NCBI RefSeq assembly: GCF_000425385.1
Contig: NZ_AUDI01000004.1
Span: 62,001 to 126,000, forward strand
Length of the DNA: 64,000 bases
DNA from: Pseudoduganella violaceinigra DSM 15887
GTDB taxonomy: Bacteria > Pseudomonadota > Gammaproteobacteria > Burkholderiales > Burkholderiaceae_D
Direction: 5' to 3'
The notes below the pieces were generated by a model. That model worked only from the letters and a program-made list of their open reading frames with translations, searched no databases and was not told the origin of the DNA. Both the position numbers and the translations under genes were made by a program. Each line of letters opens with the position of its first letter. The first letter of the stretch is position 1. Positions 1 to 6,663 of the stretch are shown here, piece by piece.

Positions 1-107
1 CGGGTACCGTCGCCAAATTCTGGCTGGCGAAGGCGACCCAGTTGCTGGTCCGGCAGGAAGCGGTGGCGCCGGACGGCAAGGTGATGGTCAAATCACTGCT
101 TGATTGA
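1..107 (+). CDS. 3' end of an unidentified gene (partial)
   Basis: An open frame runs from the window edge to a TGA at 105-107 and encodes the last 34 or so residues of a protein ending in KVMVKSLLD. Codon use is GC3-rich like the neighbouring genes. The visible part is too short to assign a family. The next gene starts 20 bases downstream on the same strand, so the two may be co-transcribed. Confidence 0.55.
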   Translation, partial: GTVAKFWLAKATQLLVRQEAVAPDGKVMVKSLLD

Positions 108-127
108 AACCGGCCAAGGAATTTGAC

Positions 128-466
128 ATGAAGACATTCACAAGCACATTGCTTGCCGCAGCGCTGGCCGCTGCCTGTCTGGCCGGCGCACCTGCGCAAG
201 CCCGGCAAGTAGTTACAGACCCAGCCCGGCAGGCGGTCGTTGCCGATACCGCCGAAGGCGAAATCAGGAAGGTCGACAAGCCGTCCGGCAAACTGACCAT
301 CAAGCACGGCGAACTGAAAAATCTCGGCATGGGTGCGATGACGATGGTCTTCCGCGCCAAGGACGCGGCCATGCTGGACAAGGTGAAGGCGGGCGACAAG
401 GTGCGCTTCAGCGTAGAGAGCGCGGACGGCACGCTGACCGTGACCGACATCGACGTGGTGAAGTGA
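128..466 (+). CDS. CusF-like periplasmic copper-binding protein
   Basis: This 112-residue exported protein starts with a clear signal peptide (MKTFTSTLLAAALAA, cleavage near AQA). The mature part matches the small CusF/CopB beta-barrel fold that carries Cu(I) or Ag(I) in the periplasm. The metal-site region is visible as KHGELKNLGMGAMTMVF: the His and the MTM pair correspond to the His and two Met ligands of CusF, while the ligand-shielding Trp of E. coli CusF appears to be Met here. The ATG at 128 is preferred over an upstream TTG at 104 because it follows an AAGGA ribosome site and begins the signal peptide. No copper pump lies next to it, so its partner is outside the window or absent. Confidence 0.82.
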   Translation: MKTFTSTLLAAALAAACLAGAPAQARQVVTDPARQAVVADTAEGEIRKVDKPSGKLTIKHGELKNLGMGAMTMVFRAKDAAMLDKVKAGDKVRFSVESADGTLTVTDIDVVK

Positions 467-470
467 GCGG

Positions 471-989
471 CTAGGTGCGGGCGAACTCGATGCGCTGCTT
501 GCGCGGGTTCGGCCGCACGATGTGGTCCAGCGGCAGCACGGTGGACTGCTTGATCTTCTTCAGCGCGATATTCGATTTGACGTTCACCACGCCGGGCAGC
601 AGCAGGATGTCCTTCATCATCAGGTCCGCGAATGAGGCCAGGTCGTGCGAGACCACGCGCGCCACATAATCGGCCTCGCCCGTCACCGAAAAGCATTCCA
701 TTACTTCCGGCAGGTCGCGGATCGCTTTCTCGAAGGCGTCGCCGCGCTTTTCCCCATGGCGGTCCAGCGTGATATGGACGAAGGCCATGACGTCCAGGCC
801 CACGGCGCCCTGTTCCAATACGGCGGCGTAGTGGTCGATGATGCCGGCTTCGCGCAGGCGCTGCACTCGCCGGCCGACCTGCGATACGGACAGGTGCAGC
901 ACTTCCGCCAGGGCGGCATTGGTGGCTTCTCCATTGCGTTGCAGCTCATTGAGCAGCGATAGGTCGTGGCGGTCGACTGTAATCATCAT
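471..989 (-). CDS. Lrp/AsnC-family transcriptional regulator
   Basis: The 172-residue protein has the Lrp/AsnC layout. An N-terminal winged helix-turn-helix (about residues 5-60, with LAEVLHLSVSQVGRRVQRL as the recognition region) is followed by an alpha/beta RAM effector domain (about 70-150). It is divergent from hppD across a 123-bp gap holding a phased direct repeat. Lrp members beside hppD commonly control aromatic amino acid catabolism, so local control of tyrosine degradation is the likely role. The start may be 989 or 986 (two adjacent Met codons). The effector is not deducible, though tyrosine or phenylalanine is plausible. Confidence 0.88.
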   Translation of the reverse strand: MMITVDRHDLSLLNELQRNGEATNAALAEVLHLSVSQVGRRVQRLREAGIIDHYAAVLEQGAVGLDVMAFVHITLDRHGEKRGDAFEKAIRDLPEVMECFSVTGEADYVARVVSHDLASFADLMMKDILLLPGVVNVKSNIALKKIKQSTVLPLDHIVRPNPRKQRIEFART

Positions 990-1004
990 TAAACCCTATT
1001 TTTG

Positions 1005-1055
1005 TGCGCAAAATGCGCGCATCATTTTATGTGAATGGTTTGGATTGCGCAAAAT
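1005..1055. promoter_or_regulatory. Phased direct repeat in the lrp-hppD intergenic region
   Basis: The decamer TGCGCAAAAT occurs at 1005-1014 and again at 1046-1055. The 41-bp spacing is close to four helical turns, so both copies face the same side of the DNA. Lrp/AsnC octamers typically contact several such phased sites. The repeats lie between the two start codons (989 and 1113) and are the best candidate operator for the adjacent Lrp regulator. Confidence 0.5.
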
Positions 1056-1112
1056 ATTCAAAATTCGTGCGTAGTATATCCCTATCTATTCACTTGTATA
1101 AGGAGACTGCGC

Positions 1113-2180
1113 ATGAGCGATACGCTTTGGGACAACCCGATGGGCACCGACGGCTTTGAATTTATCGAATACGCGGCACCGGATCCGGTTGCCATGGGCA
1201 AGACGTTCGAAGCCATGGGCTTCACTGCCGTGGCCCGCCACCGCAGCAAGGACGTCACTCTGTACCGCCAGGGCGACGTCAACTTCCTGCTGAACGCGGA
1301 AAAAGACTCGTTCGCGCAGCGCTTCGCCGAACTGCACGGCCCTTCGGTATGCGCCATCGCCTTCCGCGTCAAGGATGCCGCAGCCGCCTACAAACGCGCA
1401 CTGCGCCTGGGCGCATGGGGTTACGAAAGCAAACACGGTCCGATGGAGCTGCAACTGCCAGCCATCAAAGGCATCGGCGATTCGCTGATCTACCTGGTCG
1501 ACCGCTGGCCTGGCAACGGCAATATCAGCATCTATGACGTCGACTTCGAGCCCATTCCAGGCGTGGACCAAAACCCGAAAGGCCACGGCCTGACCTATAT
1601 CGACCACCTGACCCACAATGTGCACCGCGGCCGCATGGGCGAATGGGCCGAGTTCTACGAGCGCCTGTTCAACTTCCGCGAAGTGCGCTACTTCGACATC
1701 GAAGGCCAAGTCACCGGCGTCAAGTCGAAAGCCATGACCAGCCCTTGCGGCAAGCTGCGCATCCCGATCAATGAGGAAGGCACGGACCGCCCGGGCCAGA
1801 TCCAGGAATACCTGGACGCCTATCGCGGCGAAGGTATCCAGCACATCGCCATGGGCAGCGACAACCTGTACGCGACCGTCGACAGCCTGCGCGCCGCCGG
1901 CGTCAAGCTGCTCGATACCATCGACACCTACTACGAGCTGGTGGACCGCCGCATTCCGGGTCACGGCGAACAGCTGCAGGCCCTGCGCGAGCGCAAGATC
2001 CTGATCGACGGCAAACCGGGCGACCTGCTGCTGCAGATCTTCTCGGAAAACCAGCTGGGACCCGTGTTCTTCGAGTTCATCCAGCGCAAGGGTAACCAGG
2101 GCTTCGGCGAAGGCAACTTCAAGGCCCTGTTCGAGTCGATCGAACTGGACCAGATGCGCCGCGGTGTGCTGACCGTGTAA
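1113..2180 (+). CDS. hppD: 4-hydroxyphenylpyruvate dioxygenase
   Basis: This 355-residue enzyme converts 4-hydroxyphenylpyruvate and O2 to homogentisate and CO2, the second step of tyrosine catabolism. Two vicinal-oxygen-chelate domains are present. The Fe(II) ligands can be placed at H165 (YIDHLTHNV), H244 (IQHIAMG) and E321 (FFEFIQRKG). The C-terminal helix [18 protein letters not shown] is typical of the family. The start at 1113 follows a good AGGAG site; an in-frame upstream ATG at 1035 would add an untypical hydrophobic extension. Homogentisate dioxygenase and later steps are not nearby, so the pathway is split in this genome. Confidence 0.97.
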   Translation: MSDTLWDNPMGTDGFEFIEYAAPDPVAMGKTFEAMGFTAVARHRSKDVTLYRQGDVNFLLNAEKDSFAQRFAELHGPSVCAIAFRVKDAAAAYKRALRLGAWGYESKHGPMELQLPAIKGIGDSLIYLVDRWPGNGNISIYDVDFEPIPGVDQNPKGHGLTYIDHLTHNVHRGRMGEWAEFYERLFNFREVRYFDIEGQVTGVKSKAMTSPCGKLRIPINEEGTDRPGQIQEYLDAYRGEGIQHIAMGSDNLYATVDSLRAAGVKLLDTIDTYYELVDRRIPGHGEQLQALRERKILIDGKPGDLLLQIFSENQLGPVFFEFIQRKGNQGFGEGNFKALFESIELDQMRRGVLTV

Positions 2181-2231
2181 CTCGGCCAGCAGGCTGCCGC
2201 GAGCGTCGCGGCGGCCTCTGTTCTACCACCT

Positions 2232-2251
2232 CCTCCGGCGTTCGCCGGGGG
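2232..2251. terminator. Possible hairpin terminator between convergent genes
   Basis: A GC-rich stem (CCTCCGGCG, a TT loop, CGCCGGGGG, with one G-T pair) lies between the convergent hppD and the toxin-like gene at 2258. No strong T-tract follows on either strand, so it may be only a weak bidirectional terminator. Confidence 0.35.
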
Positions 2252-2257
2252 GCCGCG

Positions 2258-2746
2258 CTAGACGCTGGGGAAAGCGGTCTGGATATGCAGGGGCGCCCAG
2301 GCCGGCGCAGGCAGCACCTTGTTGATCAATACAAAGACCGAGGTGACGTCCACCATTTGCAGGTACTGTTGTGGGCCTTGCGCTATCACATTGCTATTTC
2401 CGATCTTGACCACCGGACTGCGGACGACATTGGCTTTGATTTTCCCCAGTTGAGCGGACAATTGCACGGTGATCTTGCAACTGTCTACGCCATGATTGTT
2501 CAGTTTAGCCAATTCAGCCTGACCGACAGGATCGTGCAAGGCTTCCTCGATGGCCAGGATCTGGTCTTTGCGGCCAGCGAAGGTGGAGTCTTGCTTGATG
2601 TTGCGGCGGTCGAACGGATCATCGCGCTGTTCGGTGTGCCGGCTGATTGCATGGCCTTCGTGAACGCCGCCAGGACGCAGCCGGCGCTCGCTTATGCATA
2701 AGATCTGGTGGATTTCTTCCCGCGTGTAATTCCGATCGTAGCCCAT
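2258..2746 (-). CDS. Small orphan protein with toxin-like (RNase) sequence pattern
   Basis: This 162-residue protein has no signal peptide and is less GC-rich than its neighbours. The start follows a GGAG site with usual spacing. A middle stretch reads GGVHEGHAISRHTEQRDD, then STFAGRKDQILAIEEAL, and the C-terminus ends in LHIQTAFPSV. A His pair, a conserved Thr/Ser with Ala-rich helix and a terminal QTAFP segment recall RNase-type C-terminal toxin domains of polymorphic toxins (the CdiA RNase A-like and BECR groups). This comparison is from memory of the families, not a search. No secretion leader or obvious immunity gene is adjacent, so the role is unknown. Confidence 0.55.
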   Translation of the reverse strand: MGYDRNYTREEIHQILCISERRLRPGGVHEGHAISRHTEQRDDPFDRRNIKQDSTFAGRKDQILAIEEALHDPVGQAELAKLNNHGVDSCKITVQLSAQLGKIKANVVRSPVVKIGNSNVIAQGPQQYLQMVDVTSVFVLINKVLPAPAWAPLHIQTAFPSV

Positions 2747-2934
2747 CGATGAATCTCCATGTGGTTTGTGAACCGGGTAATCGTATTCAAGCTGGTGACG
2801 GTGTGACGCGCTTCACATACTACGCTTTGAAGGAAATTGGAGCGCCACTTTTTTCTTCGGTATCGTAGAAGCTGTTTTCCTTGTCCCTATTATGGCGCAA
2901 GCGGCCCGTATTGCGGCCGCTCGTTGATGGACGA

Positions 2935-3772
2935 TCAGTGCGCCATCAGTACTGGAAGCGTAGTCTCGGCCAACACAGTGCGCGTGGCCCCGCCCAGCAT
3001 CATTTCGCGGAAGCGGCTATGGCCGTAGGCGCCCATCACTAGCAAGTCGACGTTGAAATCGAGTGCCAGCGACAGGATGGCCAGGCCCTGGATCCTTCGG
3101 CTCCGGCCGGCGCAGCACCTCGACCTTTACGCCGTGGCGCGCCAGGTAGAGCGCAATGTCGGCCCCGGGTGATTCGCCCAGCGCATCCTTGCTGTCGCCG
3201 AGTACGGCCAGAGTCACCTGCTCGGCGCCGCGCAGCATGGGCAGGGCGGCGGTGACGGCTTTGGCTGCCTCGGGGCTGCCGTTCCACGCCACCAGCACCC
3301 GTTTGCCGATGGTCGGAAAGCGCCCGCTGCGCGGCACCACCAGCACCGGACGGCCGCAATTCAACAGCACATAGTCGGGCAAGTCTGGCAGCAGGCTGTC
3401 TTCACCGGCACCGGCGCGATTCGTCTGACCCAGTACGAGCAGGTCGGCGTAGCGGGCCTGCATGCATAAGCCGGCATATTCATCGTCATTGCTGCTGCGC
3501 GCTTCATAAGACGGCACGCCAAGGCGCGCCGCGATGCCTTTGAATTCTTCCAGCGCTTCCTGCACCCGGCCTTCGGCTCGCCTCAGGTAATCGGCCAGGA
3601 ATGCACCGCTGGCTTCATAACCGCGTCCGGCCAGCATGGAGCGCGGCATGCCGGTCATCGCGGCCCCCACCAGGTGGGCGTCTTCGCGCTGCGCCAGCGC
3701 TGCCGCCAGGGCAATGCGTGCTTCCGTATTGGCGGCGCGGTCGGCATGGACTACGATGGTGCGGTAAGACAT
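2935..3772 (-). pseudogene. Universal stress protein (two-domain UspA), frameshifted
   Basis: From the ATG at 3772 (MSYRTIVVHAD, preceded by GGAGG) the frame encodes about 225 residues of a tandem UspA protein, then leaves the family pattern near 3085-3100 after RRPEPKD. The expected C-terminus continues in another frame (LALDFNVDLLVMGAYGHSR, then FREMMLGGATRTVLAE and TLPVLMAH) and stops at 2935-2937. Restoring one frame gives 278 residues, the normal length of tandem UspA proteins, including the ATP-binding GxxGHSRFRE region. One extra base (or two missing) explains the break. It may be a real mutation or a sequencing error. An FNR-like box lies 58 bases upstream of the start. Confidence 0.85.
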
Positions 3773-3829
3773 GATGTCCTCCAGTGTTGATGTTGGTATA
3801 AGTTTGCCCCCGCTCGCGGCCTGCGTTCC

Positions 3830-3843
3830 ATGACCTGGGTCAA
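3830..3843. promoter_or_regulatory. FNR/ANR-like box between uspA and czcI
   Basis: The sequence ATGAC-CTGG-GTCAA matches the FNR/ANR/DNR consensus TTGAY-N4-RTCAA at nine of ten positions. It is centred at 3836.5, 64.5 bases from the uspA start codon on one side and about 41-44 bases before the predicted czcI transcription start on the other. The latter is the classic class II activator position. UspA genes are frequent FNR targets; regulation of czcI would be unexpected. Confidence 0.5.
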
Positions 3844-3864
3844 GCCCCGCCGAAATCGTCAACT

Positions 3865-3873
3865 TGGTATAAT
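3865..3873 (+). promoter_or_regulatory. Extended -10 promoter for czcI
   Basis: TTGGTATAAT contains a perfect TATAAT at 3868-3873 preceded by TGG, an extended -10 element. Transcription should start near 3878-3881, only 3-6 bases before the ATG at 3884. The first gene would therefore be read from an almost leaderless transcript. No good -35 is seen; the FNR-like box occupies the -41 region. Confidence 0.5.
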
Positions 3874-3883
3874 TGCGGGAACT

Positions 3884-4204
3884 ATGATCTTCCGCCGCTT
3901 CCTCGTTATCCTGCTTTTGCTCGTGCTTCCGCTCCAGGCTGTCCTGGCAGCGTCGGACAGCTGCTGCGCGAAAGCCAAGGTAATGCTGGTAGGCGAACCG
4001 GCTGCGGACACCACGGATGCGCCAAGCCCGGATGGCTCCTGCTGCACGCAATGTGATTTTTGCCATCATTTCCATGCGCCGTTTGTCGCACTCCCATCGG
4101 GCGTGCGCCAGCAAGCGGATTCGATCGCTCCGGTCCCTACGCCGGAACCGCCAATTCATTCCTTTATTGCGGACATTCCTCCGCGTCCCGACAGGCTCCG
4201 CTGA
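3884..4204 (+). CDS. CzcI-like small exported protein
   Basis: This 106-residue protein opens with MIFRRFLVILLLLVLPLQ and a cleavable signal (VLAAS). The mature part is rich in Cys and His (SCCAKAK, CCTQCDFCHHFHAP). The N-terminus and the position directly upstream of czcCBA match CzcI, a small periplasmic protein of czc operons with a proposed regulatory or metal-sensing role. The Cys clusters could bind Zn, Co, Cd or Cu. The ATG at 3884 begins the signal peptide; an earlier in-frame start at 3830 would add a charged extension and lie upstream of the predicted promoter -10. Assignment rests on context and general features. Confidence 0.68.
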   Translation: MIFRRFLVILLLLVLPLQAVLAASDSCCAKAKVMLVGEPAADTTDAPSPDGSCCTQCDFCHHFHAPFVALPSGVRQQADSIAPVPTPEPPIHSFIADIPPRPDRLR

Positions 4205-4258
4205 TTGATCCGGCTGCATCGTGCAGCCGTTCCCCATCAATCATCAAGGAGCAAAATT

Positions 4259-5476
4259 GTGAAAGCTATTTGCGTGCCTTTGCTGGCGGCCATTTGCCTG
4301 GCCCCAGCATGGGCGCAACCATCATTGACGCTTGCCAGCGCCCTGGAACGGGCGCGGCAAAGCAACCCTGAGCTGCGCGCGCTGGCGCTGGAAGCTGATG
4401 CCGCCGATGCGGCCGGGCAGCAGGCAGCGCTGCCGCCCAATCCTTCGCTTGAATACCTGCACGAAGGGAAGGCGGGCCGCGGCGGTTCGACGACCGTCCA
4501 ACTGTCGATTCCTTTGGAGCTGGGCGGCAAGCGCGCCGCCCGCATGGACGCGGCGCATGCCGGCAGCAGGGCGGCGAAACTGGACCTGGCCGCCGGCCAG
4601 GCGCGGATCGATGCCGATGTCGCCGCTGCCTATCAACAAGCCTGGCTCGCGCAGCAGCATGTAGCGCTGGCCTCCCAGGTCAGCGAAAGCGGGCGCCGTT
4701 CCAGCGATGCGGCGGCGCGCCGTGTCCTGGCCGGCAAGATATCGCCGGTGGAAGAGGCGCGGGCACGCGTGGCGGAAGCCAACTGGCGCATGGACGGCGT
4801 CAGCGCCCAGCGCGAATTGGACGAGGCGCGCATCAAGCTGGCCGGCTTGCTGGGCAGCGGGATACAGGACCTCGGCGAACTTGCCGCGCCCGGAGCGCCC
4901 GATACAGCCGGCTTGCGGCTCGAAACGATGATCGAATCCGCACCCGCCATTGAACGGGCCGCCGCCGAAGTTGAAGCCGGTAATGCAGCCGTGCGGATGG
5001 AACGCGCGGCGCGCATCCCCGACGTGTCGCTAATCGTCGGCAGCAAGCGCGATGGGCCGGAAGGCGAGCGCGTACGCCAGAACATCATTGGGCTGTCCAT
5101 TCCGCTCCCCCTGTTCAACCGCAACCAGGGCGCGGTCCTGGCGGCCGAACGCCGCGCCGACAAGGCGCGTGCGGAGCTGGAGGCCACACGCTTGCGCGTC
5201 CGCACAGAAGCGCTGCAGGCCCACGCGCGCATGCAGGCTTCGCTGCAGCAGGAGCGCCTGGTGCGCGAAGACGTCCTGCCCGGCGCGCAGTACGCCGCCG
5301 AGGCCGCGATGAAGGGCTTTGAAGCCGGTAAATTCAATTATGTGGAAGTGCTGGACGCCCAGCGCACCTGGGTGCAGGCGCAGGCCCAGCAATTGCGGGC
5401 CATATCCGACTTCTACCGCGCCAGGGCCGATCTGGCGAAGCTGGTCGGCAACCTGGACATCAAGGATTCAAAATGA
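4259..5476 (+). CDS. czcC: Outer-membrane channel of the CzcCBA efflux pump
   Basis: This 405-residue TolC-family outer membrane factor has a signal peptide (KAICVPLLAAICLAPAWAQ). Two OEP repeats rich in long amphipathic helices follow, including the typical GLSIPLPLFNRNQGAVLAAE segment and C-terminal KFNYVEVLDAQRTWVQAQ. It forms the outer channel for export of divalent cations from the periplasm. GTG at 4259 is chosen because it follows AAGGA with 8-base spacing and starts the signal peptide. Its stop overlaps the czcB start by four bases (ATGA), indicating translational coupling. Confidence 0.92.
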   Translation: MKAICVPLLAAICLAPAWAQPSLTLASALERARQSNPELRALALEADAADAAGQQAALPPNPSLEYLHEGKAGRGGSTTVQLSIPLELGGKRAARMDAAHAGSRAAKLDLAAGQARIDADVAAAYQQAWLAQQHVALASQVSESGRRSSDAAARRVLAGKISPVEEARARVAEANWRMDGVSAQRELDEARIKLAGLLGSGIQDLGELAAPGAPDTAGLRLETMIESAPAIERAAAEVEAGNAAVRMERAARIPDVSLIVGSKRDGPEGERVRQNIIGLSIPLPLFNRNQGAVLAAERRADKARAELEATRLRVRTEALQAHARMQASLQQERLVREDVLPGAQYAAEAAMKGFEAGKFNYVEVLDAQRTWVQAQAQQLRAISDFYRARADLAKLVGNLDIKDSK

Positions 5477-6654
5477 ACAAGCGTCAGAAAATCACGATTG
5501 CGGCCATGGTGGCCGTTGCCGTCCTGTTTGCAGGCGGCGTATTGGGCTGGGAGCGCATCGCACCGGCCGCCAAAGCGGAAGAGCGCCACGAGGAACACGC
5601 GGCAGCCGGTGCGGCTGCCGGAACACAGGCGATTCCGTTCACCGACGCGCAGGTTGCCGCCGCCGATATCCAGCTGCGCACGGCGAACGCCACGCGCCTG
5701 GAAACCTTTGTCCGCCTGCCGGGTGAAGTCAAACTGAACGAAGACCGTACGGCCCACGTCACCCCGCGCGTAGATGGCATTGTGCAGGAAGTGCAGGCCA
5801 ACCTCGGCCAGCAGGTGCGCAAGGGCGAATTGCTGGCGGTGGTCGCCAGCGCCGATGTGTCCGAGCAGCGCAGCAGCCTGGCCGCCGCCGAAAAGCGCGC
5901 CGCGCTGGCGCGGTCCGTCTATGAAGCCGAGAAAAAGCTGTGGGAGGACAAGGTCTCCGCACGCCAGGACTACCTGAAAGCCGAGCAGGAATGGCAGGAG
6001 TCCGCCATCGCCGTGCAGAACGCGCGCCAGAAACTGGTGGCTCTGGGCGCGGCCGGTTCGGGCATGGGACCGTTCAACCGCCTGGAAATCCGCGCGCCGT
6101 TCGACGGCATGATTGTCGACAAGCATATCGCCGTTGGCGAGGCGGTCGGCGCGGAGACCAAGGTCTTCACCGTATCCGACCTGCGCCAGGTGTGGGCGGA
6201 AGTGGTAGTGCCGGCCAAGGATCTGGAGATCGTCAAGGTTGGTACGGAGGCGGTGCTGCATTCGGCCGCTTCCGACGCCGCCGTGAAAGGCAAGGTCAGC
6301 TACGTCAGCGCCATGATCGGCGAGCAGACCCGCGCGGCGCGCGCACGCGTGGTGCTGGACAACCCGCAACTGGCCTGGCGCCCGGGCCTGTTCGTGGATG
6401 TGGACGTGGTCACCGGCTCGGCGGAAGTGCCGGTGGCGGTGGAAAAGGAAGGGCTGCAAATGCTGAACGGCGCCCAGGTCGTGTTCCAGCGCGAAGGACA
6501 GGCCTTCAAGCCGGTGCCGGTCACGGTTGGACGTTCCGACGGCAAGCTGGTGGAAATCACCTCCGGCCTGCGCAAGGACGCCCAATATGCCGCCGCCCAC
6601 AGCTTCACCATCAAGGCGGAGCAGGGCAAGGGCACCGCCGAGCATGAAGACTAA
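5473..6654 (+). CDS. czcB: Membrane-fusion protein of the CzcCBA efflux pump
   Basis: This 393-residue periplasmic adaptor has an N-terminal membrane anchor (about residues 8-28) and a His/Glu-rich linker (EERHEEHAAAG). A split biotinyl-lipoyl domain (VTPRVDGIVQEVQANLGQQV; FDGMIVDKHIAVGEAV) flanks a coiled-coil hairpin around 125-190, and beta-barrel and membrane-proximal domains follow. It bridges CzcA and CzcC and may hand over metal. The gene overlaps czcC by ATGA and is followed after 9 bases by czcA. Confidence 0.95.
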   Translation: MNKRQKITIAAMVAVAVLFAGGVLGWERIAPAAKAEERHEEHAAAGAAAGTQAIPFTDAQVAAADIQLRTANATRLETFVRLPGEVKLNEDRTAHVTPRVDGIVQEVQANLGQQVRKGELLAVVASADVSEQRSSLAAAEKRAALARSVYEAEKKLWEDKVSARQDYLKAEQEWQESAIAVQNARQKLVALGAAGSGMGPFNRLEIRAPFDGMIVDKHIAVGEAVGAETKVFTVSDLRQVWAEVVVPAKDLEIVKVGTEAVLHSAASDAAVKGKVSYVSAMIGEQTRAARARVVLDNPQLAWRPGLFVDVDVVTGSAEVPVAVEKEGLQMLNGAQVVFQREGQAFKPVPVTVGRSDGKLVEITSGLRKDAQYAAAHSFTIKAEQGKGTAEHED

Positions 6655-6663
6655 GGAGCAGCC

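Noticed and set aside
1086-1964. 292-codon minus-strand frame opposite hppD
   Set aside because: Shadow of hppD: composition follows the third-position GC bias of the real gene and there is no ribosome site or domain.
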